Positions 32,076 to 42,879 of a stretch of DNA of 64,000 bases are shown in pieces. Both the position numbers and the translations under genes were made by a program. Below the pieces are notes generated by a model, which saw nothing but the letters and a program-made list of their open reading frames with translations, ran no database searches and was not told where the DNA came from. The stretch is from Bombyx mori (Eukaryota; Arthropoda; Insecta; Lepidoptera; Bombycidae). How positions within the stretch are numbered: the first letter of the stretch is position 1; every line of letters starts with the position of its first letter. The stretch is taken from contig NC_085135.1 in NCBI RefSeq assembly GCF_030269925.1, positions 3,968,753-4,032,752 of the forward strand, read 5' to 3'.

Positions 32076-33381
32076 CCTAGTCAGGTCATAAATTCTGTCA
32101 CATGTTTAATGTCAAATAATTGAAACAAGTTTATTCATTATGTAACCATTCATATACCAAAATGAACTTAACAAAACATAGATTCTTATGACACTAAAGT
32201 TTATTCAAAATGACCTCCGTGATTTTGAATACAGGCCTTCAATCTGCGCGGCCAGTCGTCTATCGCAGCACGAACGAGGTCCATGTCAATATCGGCGGCT
32301 GCCATAATCAAAGATGTCTTGAGTGACTCCAAATTGGGATGAGGCTTTGAGCACGCCTTTTCCTCCAAGTGTTGCCATATTTTGTAATCTAACGGATTCA
32401 AATCTGGACTGGAGGAGGGCCAGTCTTCGTGCCGGATGAAGTCGATTTCACGCGTCGCCAGCCAGTCTTGTGTGCTCTTCGCTCTATGAACTGGCGCCGA
32501 ATCTTGTTGGAATACCCAGTGCCTGTTATTGAACATGGTATGAGAAACAGGTTCCACAGGGTTCGTCTGGACTGTATTTTGACACACAACTGCATTCGTT
32601 TTTACACCTTTCTCACAAAAATGTACCTCTGTTAAGCCCCAATAAGAAACTCCTAACCATACCATGAGCGAGGATGGAAAAGGACCTCGTTGGACACGCG
32701 GAATACGGTTGCTCGCTTCTTCACTACTGTGTGCGTACACCTTATCATTTTGTTTGTTGTAGCTCTCTTCTACGGTAAAAATTTTTTCATCCGAAAAAAG
32801 AATTTCCCGATATTTTTTTCCCGCGTATCGCTTCAACAAAGCGCGGCATTTCTTCAGTCTCAGGTCCATTAGACGAGCATTCAAACGATGTCCTGTTTTT
32901 TTTCGATATGCCCGAAGCCCTAAGTCTTCATTTAACACCCTTTTCACCGTGGTTCTGCTTAACCCCATCTGAAGGGCCAACAGTTTCTGCTTACGTTTGG
33001 GATTTCTTTGAATTCGCGCCTTCACAGCTTTTATCACTGCTGGAGTCCTAACAGACCGAGGGCGACCACTTCTTGACCTGTTATCTACACTAGAGTCTTC
33101 ATTGTATTGTTTGATGGTACGATAAACGAATCTTTTGGTTATATTCAAATTTTTCAGTATGTTAAAAATTTGAATTGGCGCGTAACTGCAACGATGCAAC
33201 GCAATAACTGCAACACGGTCTTCTTTAAGCGTCTACTCCATATTTAAAAATGAGTAAAATTCTAAAAGTATACATTTTTATTTTCATGAACAATTCGAAA
33301 TTCGAATTCAATAAACTTTTTGTGGCCAGCATTCTAAAAGAAAAGTTTTTACTGTGTGACAATACTTATGACCTGACTAGG
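32076..33381 (-). mobile_element. maT-type (DD37D) transposon, nearly intact
   Basis: Length 1306 bp. The ends begin CCTAGTCAGGTCATAA on both strands and continue with a TGTCACA match. They are flanked by TA (32074-32075 and 33382-33383), the usual Tc1/mariner target duplication. One long transposase ORF fills the interior. Confidence 0.9.
32201..33199 (-). CDS. maT-family DD37D transposase
   Basis: 332 residues. Two N-terminal helix-turn-helix units are joined by a GRPR motif (RSGRPRSV). The catalytic acids are in FSDEKIF, WVFQQDSAPVH and SSPDLNPLDY; 37 residues separate the second and third aspartates, which defines the DD37D (maT) group. The methionine at 33199 is probably not the original start. 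An in-frame ATG at 33241-33239 is followed by GAG and then TAG (33235-33233), so a nonsense codon at position 3 cuts off the first 14 codons. The rest is uninterrupted. Loss of the short leader might or might not abolish activity. Confidence 0.9.
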   Translation of the reverse strand: MHRCSYAPIQIFNILKNLNITKRFVYRTIKQYNEDSSVDNRSRSGRPRSVRTPAVIKAVKARIQRNPKRKQKLLALQMGLSRTTVKRVLNEDLGLRAYRKKTGHRLNARLMDLRLKKCRALLKRYAGKKYREILFSDEKIFTVEESYNKQNDKVYAHSSEEASNRIPRVQRGPFPSSLMVWLGVSYWGLTEVHFCEKGVKTNAVVCQNTVQTNPVEPVSHTMFNNRHWVFQQDSAPVHRAKSTQDWLATREIDFIRHEDWPSSSPDLNPLDYKIWQHLEEKACSKPHPNLESLKTSLIMAAADIDMDLVRAAIDDWPRRLKACIQNHGGHFE

Positions 33382-33419
33382 TATATAAAATACACACATA
33401 AGTATACTTACTTTATATT

Positions 33420-34377
33420 ATAATACATTATACAAATATATATACTTTATTTAAGATGGTGAGGATAAATAATGTTCTTTAACAGATTTCTTGAACGCTG
33501 CTATGGTTTTGCACGCTCGTATGCTTGGAGGGAGGGAATTCCAAAGTATAACTGCTTGTACAGAAAATGATTTTGCGTAAGCATGTGTTTTATGAACAGG
33601 GCATTTGAGAAGAGTTTTAATGTGTGTTCTACAAGGAGCAATGGAGGGACGGGCATAGGTAAAGCGATCACGTAAATATTGTGGGTAGTTAGGATTATGT
33701 AGGATATTAAATAGGAAGCACAACATTCTAGTATTTCTGCGGAAACGGACTGGGAGCCACTTGAGCTTTTTGCGAAATTCAGAAATATGATCATATTTTT
33801 TGAGACCAAAAATAAAACGGATGCACAAATTTTGCAAACGCTCAAGCTTATTGAGAAGCTCCTCAGTGGCATCCAAGTAGCAAGCATCAGCGTAGTCCAA
33901 AATGGGTAAAATGAGACTTTGGGCAAGAGAAATTTTAGTTTCCAAAGGCAAAAAATATTGGAGACATTTGAGTGAATGGAATGCAAAGTTAACTTTGCTG
34001 CTAACATTGTTAACCTGCTCATTCCAGCTTAAGAAAGAGTTAAAGGTAACGCCAAGGTTTTTAACAGTTTTACTAAAGACAATTTTTGGCCATTCATTAA
34101 GAGAGATCCAATTGCAGAATGATTTAATGCACGAATATCTACTACCAATTATGATGGCCTGTGTTTTGTTGGCATTAAGTAAGAGTCCATGAGACGTTGC
34201 CCATTCATGAATGTTTTCCAAGTCACAATTAACATCCTTGACTGCTCTATCAATTTCACTAGGTGCGCAGTGATGGTAAATTTGCAAATCATCTGCATAA
34301 AGATGAAAATTTGAGGATATCAAAGTAGTGACTGTGTTAATGAACACTGAGAAAAGAAGAGGAGAGAGAACACAGTT
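33420..34377 (-). mobile_element. LINE E (CR1/jockey-like), 5'-truncated
   Basis: Carries only the reverse transcriptase C-terminal half and a short 3' tail that grades into a TA-rich microsatellite at about 33380-33450. No poly(A) tail is seen. The 5' truncation meets a T-run at 34377-34389. Confidence 0.8.
33451..34347 (-). CDS. LINE E reverse transcriptase, C-terminal fragment
   Basis: 298 codons without interruption. The catalytic box is FHLYADDLQIY (34300). It continues with GLLLNANKTQAIIIGS, VKNLGVTFNSFLSWN, LPILDYADACYLDA and the terminal ILWNSLPPSIRACKTIAAFK block of non-LTR reverse transcriptases. The upstream fingers and the endonuclease are missing by truncation. An intact frame over this length suggests recent insertion. 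Confidence 0.85.
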   Translation of the reverse strand: MFINTVTTLISSNFHLYADDLQIYHHCAPSEIDRAVKDVNCDLENIHEWATSHGLLLNANKTQAIIIGSRYSCIKSFCNWISLNEWPKIVFSKTVKNLGVTFNSFLSWNEQVNNVSSKVNFAFHSLKCLQYFLPLETKISLAQSLILPILDYADACYLDATEELLNKLERLQNLCIRFIFGLKKYDHISEFRKKLKWLPVRFRRNTRMLCFLFNILHNPNYPQYLRDRFTYARPSIAPCRTHIKTLLKCPVHKTHAYAKSFSVQAVILWNSLPPSIRACKTIAAFKKSVKEHYLSSPS

Positions 34378-34389
34378 TTTTTTTTTTTT

Positions 34390-34864
34390 ATCTTAAAACC
34401 TGCAATTTTTATGAAAAAAGCAAAATAAGTGTAGTGTTATTTCATTTGTGAACGTATTTAAAAATAAAACAACATCAAAACTTCTTTACTGTGATTTTAA
34501 AACAAAGTTGTGGGCAAATGGTAACGTAAAGGATATATTATTACTTATATTTAATAAGTAACATTTTGCTGTAAATGTTAATAGTTTTTTATAGACACGT
34601 AAAATGATGGTTATGTCACCCTATTGAAATGCATAAAAGTTGACGAAATTGATTTGGTGTTTTAATTATCATAATTGATAGACGGTAACAAAATAAGAAT
34701 ATTTCTCCGCCCTTGGTATATTTCTACACATTTCTCTACTTTATTACATATTAAACCTCCCAACAAACCTCATATTCAAAATCTTTAGACACCTGTCTAC
34801 AAATGAAAACAAAAAAAAAAATTTAGTTTAACATTTTTATTTTAGTACAGTATTCTATTGGTGG
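34390..34864. other. AT-rich intronic DNA
   Basis: No repeat or coding signal recognised. Confidence 0.4.
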
Positions 34865-34948
34865 TGCAATTATTTTGAGAAATGCTCAGTTACTATTGTT
34901 GATCGAAGCTGGATCTATTGAAATCTTATTCTCTGTATCCTGTAGTGT

Positions 34949-35128
34949 GTTTTTTTTTATTGCTTAGATGAGTGGACAGCTCACACAGCCGACCTGGTGT
35001 TAAATGGTTACTGGAACTCATAGACATTTGCGGTAGGTAGCGGCTTGGTTCTGTCCATGGGCGACGGTAACCACTCACCATCAGGTGGGCCGTATGCTCG
35101 TCTGCCTACAAGGGCAATAAAAAAAAAC
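34949..35128. repeat. composite of a SINE end (-) and a LINE D tail (+)
   Basis: 34949-35030 is the inverted 3' end of the Bm1-like SINE (tttttttttattgcttagat start). 35031-35128 is a plus-strand LINE D 3' tail (gccgtatgctcgtctgccta, then poly(A)). The two are joined head to head. Confidence 0.7.
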
Positions 35129-35251
35129 CATTTACAACGTAAATGCGCCAAACAGTGATAAGTGAAGCTAATATCGCTTATAACGTTATTTTATGCTAAA
35201 AAAAATACGCAAATAGAAGATGTAAATAATAACCACTAAACCAAATTTCAG

Positions 35252-35406
35252 CAACTTTTAGGTTCAAAGTGGTGTCTTACAATGTACTAGCGCAGTATTT
35301 GTTGGAGTATCATCCGTATCTCTACATTGATTGCTCTCCGAGGAACTTAAAGTGGAAACACAGATCTAGACGTCTCTACCAAGAAATTCGCAGACTGTCA
35401 CCTGAC
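35252..35406 (+). CDS. angel: angel exon: start of the EEP nuclease domain
   Basis: Encodes FKVVSYNVLAQYLLEYHPYL, followed by YIDCSPRNLKWKHRSRRLY and EEIRR-like ending LSPD. SYNVLAQ is the first motif of CCR4/Angel nucleases and contains the conserved asparagine. The acceptor is AATTTCAG and the donor GTAAGT. It opens with two bases completing a codon, matching the phase-1 donor at 27770, and ends in phase 0. Confidence 0.85.
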
Positions 35407-35745
35407 GTAAGTACTTGAATGTGGCTGTGCAGTGTTCTAAACACAATATTATGTCTTACTGTGGGTGGCGCGAAATGGCCTCTTAAAGTATTCACCGGAG
35501 AATGGACTGTAGAAGGCGTTCTCCGAGCATTACGCCAGCGTACTCTGATCGTGAACTAGCATTTAATGATACGGCGTATTGTTAGGCACACATATGAGCT
35601 TCAAAGACAGAACAGCCATTATTAAATACAGTTGATGTCGAGCGATGCGATTGTGTCGATGTTTGAATCTCGCAGGCAGATACCAATTTTTCTAATGAAA
35701 CACACTTTAGTAGTCGTTGATGGTGGTGGTAAGGTCACCAGTGCC
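35407..35745. other. angel intron sequence
   Basis: No repeat recognised. Confidence 0.4.
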
Positions 35746-36273
35746 GGGCGGCACAATAACGAGTCCGTAATTGGATGGACAGTTTATTTCCAATCACAGA
35801 TAGTATAGCAATATTTAGAAGGAGAAATTACGGAGTACAGAAGGCACAGATAAAGCGGTAGCAAGTTCAAACACAATAATACCAAATAGACGAAAGCAAT
35901 AAATCGTAACGAAGCAAAAGAGTACGCGTAAGTCGAGGAGTGACACAGTCTTAGCGTAGCGTTGATCAAACCCGACTGGCCGCGAGCGGCGGCCGAGTCG
36001 TGGCGCAGGCGACGACCAGTACGTACGCAGTTAAACATAGTCGGGGTCTTTGCCGCATACTAGCGGTTGCGCCCGACTATGCTTGTGTAAATAATATAAT
36101 TTTGAGTAGTGTTGTGAATGTATGATTGTTTGGCGTATTTATGTACTGTATGAGAGTGTGTTATAGAATACGTTATTAAATATGATATAATATATTAAAT
36201 ATTGAGTAGGTGTGCAATGTAAATTAATAAATAATATGAACTAATATACATAAATATAGTAGAAACACCTACA
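35746..36273 (-). repeat. possible solo LTR or LTR end
   Basis: On the minus strand it starts TGTAGGTGTTTC. It has a CpG-rich centre (35930-36080), an AATAAA near 35785 and an end near CCCGGCA followed by CTGGTGACC, which resembles a primer-binding site. The second LTR and coding sequence are absent. Inside an angel intron. Confidence 0.4.
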
Positions 36274-36384
36274 CACACGTTCTCGGATGACTTCCACACC
36301 GAAGAAATAAAATCGTGTAATTAAAATCAAACCCGTATAAATTCTATTATGCCTAATGACTGGTGATAGAACGTTTTGTTAGCC

Positions 36385-36600
36385 TGTGCGTATCGGTATC
36401 GCCACCCTGTCTATTTTTGTCGCGAAGCAGTAATGTATTCCGTTTTGAAGGGCGGGGCAGTCGTTAAATGATGGCCATGAAACTGAGATGTAGAACTCAT
36501 GTCTAAAGTTGGGCGGCTGTAGTCATGTTGCGATGTCTATACCCCCGGTTATTACTTTGCACCCACGGGGCTTTGGCTCGTTCACCGGTCTACACAATAA
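36385..36600 (+). mobile_element. diverged Bm1-like SINE fragment
   Basis: Contains gcagtaatgtattccgtttt, then gaagggcggggcagtcgt and a degenerated 3' segment. Plus orientation, no clear tail. Confidence 0.55.
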
Positions 36601-36813
36601 TAATGAAAAGGCATGACTTATTAATACCTACGTAATTATGGAATCTCGTTAAGTTCAATTTAATCTGTCGTATGTCGCTTTTGAATGTTTTACATTTATC
36701 TAAATAAAAATTGAACGTGATAAATATTGGGTGGATTTTTTTTTGTGTTTTTTGTTTCTTATTTAACTAGGGAACAACGGACATTCCTTTATTGAGACAT
36801 CGTTCTCTTACAG

Positions 36814-36978
36814 ATACTGTGCCTCCAAGAAGTTCAACTGTCGCATCTTGAAACGTTCTATTCTAAATTCGAAAACATCGGGTACCAAGGTGTCTTCAAA
36901 CAGAAAACCGGAGACAGGCAGGACGGATGCGCTATTTACTTCAAGAAGTCTTTATTTGATTTGGACGATCAAATCAGC
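36814..36978 (+). CDS. angel: angel exon: catalytic glutamate segment
   Basis: Begins ILCLQEVQLSHLETFY; the glutamate in LCLQEV is the Mg-binding acid of the EEP fold. It continues YQGVFKQKTGDRQDGCAIYF, the GxxDGCA block diagnostic of the CCR4/Angel family. Acceptor CTTACAG, donor GTAAGTT, phase 0 at both ends. Confidence 0.9.
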
Positions 36979-37349
36979 GTAAGTTAATAGAATTAGTAGG
37001 ATTTTTTTTTATAGAGATAGAGGTTTTTATTTCCTAAGGATACTTAAGGACAAGGTAGTCTTGGTAAACTCCGAGAGGTGATAATTTTTTGTTGAATCAA
37101 ACTTCAGAGGTGACTTAAACAGTTGTTTCAATCAGTTATATAGTACAAAAGTAGCGGTTATCATCACTGAAGTCGAGAGTAGTAAGAGATGAGAAACGTC
37201 AAGCTACGTAAGCGTTGTAACGGTGATTCTTGGTATGTCTGTGTTAAGATATCCAGTTCGGGAACCTGGCACACGGTATAGTTATAGTATTGTTCGCGGC
37301 CAGTAACTGAGTAATCAACTTCCAAAATTGCTTATTCAAATATTCTCAG
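36979..37349. other. angel intron sequence
   Basis: No repeat recognised. Confidence 0.4.
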
Positions 37350-37685
37350 AATGTTTTTTTTTATTTTTTTTTATTGCTTACATGGGTGGACGAGCTCACA
37401 GCCCACCTGGTGTTAAGTGATTACTGGAGCCCATAGACATCTATAACGCAAATGCGCCACCCACATTGAGATATAAGTTCTAAGGTCTCAAGTATAGTTA
37501 CAACGGCTGCTCCACCCTTCAAATCGAAACGCATTACTGCTTCACGGAAGAAATAGGCAGGGTAGTGGTACCTACCCGCGCGGACTCACAAGAGGTCCTA
37601 CCACCAGTAATTACGCAAATTATAATTTTGCGGGTTTGATTTTTATTACACGATGTTATTCCTTCACCGTGGAAGTAAAGTTTGT
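37350..37685 (-). mobile_element. Bm1-like SINE, head-truncated
   Basis: The inverted poly(A) (T-run) at 37353-37375 is followed by the full 3' and middle part found in 62823-63140, ending at ccttcaccgtggaagt. The tRNA-derived head is absent. Confidence 0.85.
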
Positions 37686-39566
37686 CGCCATTTATATAAA
37701 AGGAACAAGAAAATATTAACTGATGTTTCTTAATTTTAAGTTCCTTTAAACCTAAGAAAAGTACATTATGCCGAATGCGTTATACACCGCTTATTTTCGA
37801 CAAGTCCTATATCTCGTTCTATGTATGGGCTTTAGCTTCATTTACTTGCGAGCTAGATTGCTCTATTACCTGGAGTTTCGACATATTACTGAAGAATAGA
37901 TAAAGCCTTGGGACATGACACAAGCTTGTTTGGACATTATGGATTTTTTTTTTGTACGGGGACAGGTGACTGGTTAAGTTGTGTATTTTTTTATCATAGG
38001 TGTGAAGAATACCGCGCGTTCAATGACGTAACTTCTAGAAAGACGTAAAAAAACTGGTAAATTAATTATAAAGACACTTAAGCGCATGTCATCAATTAAT
38101 AAATAAAAAATTGCAACCACGATTTTACTGATAAGACAACTAAATATACCGCACCATACATGATTAGGATCACTAGGTTTTAATGCCTCATTTAGACGAA
38201 TTTCAACGTTACCACGGATACTAATAACAAAAAAATGTAGTTTAGTTGAATTTTTAAAATGTTCATATTAAAGTAGTCTCTGATTAAAGCCATGAACAGA
38301 CAAAACGGAAGTGAAGAATAAAAGAACATAAAATAGTGCCGTGAAATTAATTATGTATTTAATAATAATAAAAAACGCAGAGTAATTTACGACTATATCG
38401 ATTTATAGCCGATACTAAATTGTTAGTACGGTAATTACAAAGTACAAAGAATTCCAGGCCGGACCATAAAATATTGATACAAGTTAAGTGATAATTTCAC
38501 TCGATCAAAGTTCTTTCGATTTGCTGGTCAGAGTAACTTGTTAGCAATACATTGTGCCTTTCATTTTGGTCACGATTATGTTTCAATTCCTTAGATTCGT
38601 TTACAGTGTAATGTGTCGATATTGACATTATGTTTGTATTATACTGAATATCAACGATGACAAAGCCTAAACAGATATGTTTATAGTGTTGCTGTGTGGA
38701 TAAAATTCTATCCATTCAAATCCATCCATCCTGAGGAGAGTTTCAGAGGGAGAAAAAATGCTCCTACATATCTCCTAGCCCACTAATTATCGTAATTTTG
38801 CAAATCAAATTTTTATTCAATTCGATTTGGAAATGTTTTCGTTGCTGGAAATTTAAGAAAGAGTCATAAATACATTTGACTGTCGTTTATAGTGGTACAG
38901 GCAAGTAGCAATCACGGTCAGAGGTTAACGAGTGAAAAAACGACTGTCACTTACATAATATGTTTATATTTTTCACGTATTGAGGTTTTAGGGAGGTAGA
39001 CCCGAATAATCTCACTAAAGGAGTTTTCTCGGTTACTAAGTTCTCAACTCTCCAGGTTTGACTGTATAATCATTAAAAAAACTTACAGTGTTCAGTTAAT
39101 AAATGTAAATAGTAAGTAACTTATTTTCAGGTTTTCACAATATTTTTGTTGTATTTCGGTATATTGCAGGAATACTCGTACAATATATCGACTCGGTTAA
39201 GTCGAAATATTCATAGAATCTTGTTTCACAATAGCTTTTGAGTATCGATGACCTTTCGAGATCAATCCCTGAAAAAGTATGTGGTTCTTTGTGAACGAAA
39301 ACACGTTGAATAATTTATTCGTATGAAACTGGAAAAACTTTGAAACCTTTTGTTGAAAAATCCCGAAACAACATGATATCTTTGTAAAACTTTCTCGAAT
39401 TTTTTCAATAACTATACTGTGTTATATTTTCGTAATAGAAATAATAATAAAAAGGTATACCGTATTTTCCGTTGTGTGTATGGAAAAAACGCCCTTTAAA
39501 GGTAGTTGTATGAATAAAAATGAGCCCATGACCTAGCTATTATGGTTTCTTTCATGAAACTATGAC
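37686..39566. other. angel intron, AT-rich
   Basis: 1.9 kb with no repeat or coding signal that I can name; long frames are lacking on both strands. Confidence 0.45.
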
Positions 39567-39748
39567 TAGGGCCCACGGAGGTTCTCGCCGGATCTTCTCG
39601 GTGGGCGACGATTCCGATTCGGCGGTAGATTCAGCGAAGCACTGCTCTTGCTAGGGCTAGTGTTAGTAGATGTCTATGGGCTCCAGTAACCACTTAACAC
39701 CAGGCGGGCTGTGAGCTCGTCCACCCACCTAAGCAATAAAAAAAAAAA
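39567..39748 (+). repeat. LINE B-like 3' UTR piece joined to a SINE 3' end
   Basis: 39567-39664 matches the LINE B 3' UTR (ctcgccggatcttctcggtg, gctcttgctagggctagtgt). 39665-39748 is the SINE 3' segment with its poly(A) tail. Confidence 0.65.
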
Positions 39749-39841
39749 CTATATTTCTGTCGCAAAACATTATCTATAACTCCGCAAGGATTAGAGCGCG
39801 CAGCATGTAATCCCCGTCTGATGCTCGTCATTCTTCAACAG

Positions 39842-40053
39842 GTTGAGTTCTTCCAGCCGGAGCTGCCTATCCTCAACCGTGATAATATCGGTGTGATTGT
39901 AAAATTGTCGCCGAAGGAATTGCCCGGGTCTTCCATAGTCGTTGCCACAACCCACTTACTCTACAATCCGAAGAGAACGGACGTACGACTAGCACAAATA
40001 AAAATATTACTCGCCGAGATCGATAGATTCGCTTATTTCAACAATGGGAGGGA
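39842..40053 (+). CDS. angel: angel exon: nuclease core
   Basis: Encodes VEFFQPELPILNRDNIGVIV, then VVATTHLLYNPKRTDVRLAQ and ILLAEIDRFAYFNNGR. THLLYNP and the (K/R)xxDxRLAQ block are conserved in the family. Acceptor TTCAACAG, donor GTGAGT, phase 2 at the end. Confidence 0.9.
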
Positions 40054-40299
40054 GTGAGTAAGATTATTTAGTGTTTTCTTTTGTCTGTTTCGACTATATT
40101 GTCCTATGTCACCTTGTGTTATTTATGTATATATAATAATAGTGAATTCTAGGTTTTTTTCATTATTTCTTAGTAACTCAGAAACTTGGTTATACCTTGT
40201 ATGTAGTAAAAATCGGATCACTTTTTTATTTATGGCTTAGCATTTACCGGAGCATGTAGACCTCAACAACGTAACGATTATCATGCATCTTGAGAGTTA

Positions 40300-40400
40300 C
40301 TCTAAGTCTTACAAAGGCTGCCCCAAGTTTCGAACCGAAACGCATTCCTGCGTCGCAGCGGAAATAGTCAAGTTGGTGGTATCTATCTACCATCAGTATT
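40300..40400 (-). mobile_element. diverged Bm1-like SINE fragment
   Basis: Contains gaaccgaaacgcattcctgc and gaaatagtcaagttggtggt, the inverted SINE middle. Confidence 0.5.
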
Positions 40401-40429
40401 ATACATACATACATTATATACGCAATTGG

Positions 40430-40900
40430 TGATCCAGAGAGATGAATCCAGGAGAAAGATATTAAAGGAGGTCACAACCCTCATTATTGAGGATTATCGA
40501 CGCAAGGAGGAAAGAATTGGTGATGGGCCGATTTGAGAGCCCTCTCAGATCACACTCATGTGTACCTTTGTAGGGTAGGACAGCCGCACTACAAACACAA
40601 CTTAAGATTTCGACCTTATTTAAAATGGAAGGTGAAATTTATGTTCTGATGCTTTTTGACTATAATTGACGAGTGCTGTAAATATCATCATTCTCCTGCC
40701 CTTCTCCCAGTCACGTGGGATCGGCGCAACATATTTTCTCCTTCCATACTCCTTTATCTATACCATTTCTTCGCTCACTCCCCTCTTACACATGTCGTCT
40801 TTCACTCAATCTATCCATTTTTTCTTAGGTCTACCTTTAGCCTTACCAAAGCTAATACAACCTAGGTCCAGGGTCAACAAAAGCATTCCCAAGGAGAGTT
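40430..40900 (-). mobile_element. LINE (RTE-like) 3' end fragment
   Basis: The minus strand at 40660-40870 gives a KAKGRPKKKWIDWVKDDMCK block, then GVSEEMV, a common lepidopteran LINE C-terminus. The left part (40430-40600) is probably its 3' UTR. Confidence 0.5.
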
Positions 40901-41014
40901 GACGTTAGGCAGGCGGCCTGTCATAAAGATTTTTCCAAAACTGAGAGCAACATGACGAGTGCTGTAGAGTTTACACGAAATATTAGTTTACTTCGAATAG
41001 ACGACATATCTATA

Positions 41015-41254
41015 TCCATACTAATATATAAATCTACAGTGGTTTTTACGGATGGTCCGTTTATAACTACTGAACCATGCATCCGATTGACTTGAAACTT
41101 GGTATCCATGTAGAAAATACATGTACTTAATGGATAGGCTAATATTTATATGAGTGTTGGACTCCCTACACCAAATGCGGGTTGTGTTAATGATGGGAAT
41201 CTTTGTGGGGCTAAGAAATTTTAAATGCCCAGCGAAGCGGACGGGTACAGCTAG
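41015..41254 (+). mobile_element. short Helitron-like element, second family
   Basis: Close relative of 8705-8953: a TC start, ccatactaatatataaatct, and a GGGTACAGCTAG end. A second end-like string (gggtatagctagt) occurs at 41374-41386. Confidence 0.6.
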
Positions 41255-41392
41255 TATCTGTATAATATCAATCGAGAAGGGAATTCTACATCTAGAATCA
41301 CACAGTTTGCTGTAACAATCAAGATATTTGTTAGAAATTGCAGAATTCACCATAACAACGTAAACACGGACGGGTATAGCTAGTTTAACTAT

Positions 41393-41681
41393 TGTAAGCT
41401 CATATTCCAGAGCCAGTAAATAAATACACAGGTTGCAATAGTTCACTTAATACTGCTTTATTTGTAACTCCACTTGTACAATCTTAGATATCTGCTCACT
41501 ACTCAATATACTGATTTCTGTGTCGTTTTTTCAGACTACCGCCTTTTTTATTATGTCACGTTCCCACTACTGCCATTGCTCCCACAAACAGTGTTGCTAT
41601 TTAACAATCCGATAATTGCCTTAAGTTTAACATGATACATTTTATTATTTTTGTTTTAATTATTTTACAATAAACCTTACA
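41393..41681 (-). repeat. 3' LTR of the gypsy element
   Basis: TG...CA termini. Identical to 48357-48645. Confidence 0.95.
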
Positions 41682-41868
41682 TTCGACCATCCTGACAACA
41701 TGTATGTCCCCATACATGACCCAGGTGGTAACCTTACATTAGGCCAATATTTACCCAATTAGTCATCAGGTGTCCCTTCAAAGAAGTGTGCCTTTGTTGG
41801 TGCCAAATGAAATTTAACAGTAAATTACAGACATATGTAAATTCCTTCAAAACAGACTTTTCATTTGT

Positions 41869-42156
41869 TAAACTGCCTCAGCCAGTCAATTCTCAGTTGT
41901 GAAACTGCCTCAGCCAGTCAATTCTCAGTTGTGAAACTGCCTCAGCCAGTCAATTCTCAGTTGTGAAACTGCCTCAGCCAGTCAATTCTCAGTTGTGAAA
42001 CTGCCTCAGCCAGTCAATTCTCAGTTGTGAAACTGCCTCAGCCAGTCAATTCTCAGTTGTGAAACTGCCTCAGCCAGTCAATTCTCAGTTGTGAAACTGC
42101 CTCAGCCAGTTAATTCTCAGTTGTGAAACTGCCTCAGCCAGTCAATTCTCAGTTGT
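41869..42156. repeat. minisatellite, nine tandem 32-bp units
   Basis: The unit begins gaaactgcctcagccagtca. Nine units fill 41869-42156 exactly; the only differences seen are the first two bases of unit 1 and one C-to-T change in unit 8. It lies in the gypsy 3' untranslated region. Confidence 0.95.
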
Positions 42157-42690
42157 AGTATTTCTTGTTTTGCTTTGAACCAATCAATTCTCAAGAACTT
42201 TCTGAAATAGTACCAACTGAACCAATCAATTCTCAGCTGTAGCATTTCTTGTTTTGCCTTGAACCATTCAATTCTCAAGAACTTTATGAAATAGTACCAA
42301 CTGAACCAATCAATTCTCTATGAAATAGTACCAACTGAACCAATCAATTCTCAGCTGTAGCATATCTTGTTTTGCCTTGAACCATTCAATTCTCAAGAAC
42401 TTTATGAAATAGTACCAACTGAACCAATCAATTCTCAGCTGTAGCATTTCTTGTTTTGCCTTGAACCAATCAATTCATAAGGACTTCATGAAATATAAGT
42501 AACTGAACCAATCAATTCTCAGCTATAGTATTTCTTGTTTGCCTTGTAGGTACCAATTAATTCTCAAGGACTTTATGAAATACACAAACTGAACCAATCA
42601 ATTCTCAGCTGTAGTATTTCCTATTTTGCCTTGAATCAATCTATTCTCAAGGACTTTCTGGTCAAGGTGCGAACCAATCCATTCTCGCTC
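42157..42690. repeat. degenerate tandem repeat, ~84-bp period
   Basis: About six units built from two half-units, each ending in caatcaattctca or a close variant. The caattctca core is shared with the adjacent 32-bp minisatellite, so both probably arose from one ancestral short repeat. Confidence 0.85.
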
Positions 42691-42879
42691 CTGACCTGTA
42701 AATAAAATAATACTGCAGCATAATTTATTTATCAAATTAATTGTATACATAATAACAATTTAAGCATAATAATAATATGTTTATGTACATATATTAACTG
42801 AGACTATAATCGATCATTACTAATACTATTATTCAGTGTCGGTTGCATCGTGATCAGTATCAAGTTCATTGATAAGAAG

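Larger units (their letters stand above)
30082..34889. mobile_element. possible large DNA element bounded by a 25-bp inverted repeat
   Basis: ctgagcatttctcaaaatta at 30082 onward is mirrored by its reverse complement at 34865-34889, with one mismatch in 25 bases. Inside lies an ORF (31238-31606) resembling the N-terminus of the same protein family whose C-terminus is at 4480-5270. Later insertions (maT, LINE E) account for about 2.3 kb. Boundaries and unity of the element are inferred. Confidence 0.4.

Noticed and set aside
35784..36038. 84-codon minus-strand ORF
   Set aside because: It lies within a putative LTR and is hydrophobic by chance in a T-rich stretch.
41869..42156. Regular 32-bp repeats resembling a CRISPR array
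   Set aside because: The units are directly adjacent without unique spacers, in insect DNA inside a retrotransposon. It is a minisatellite.
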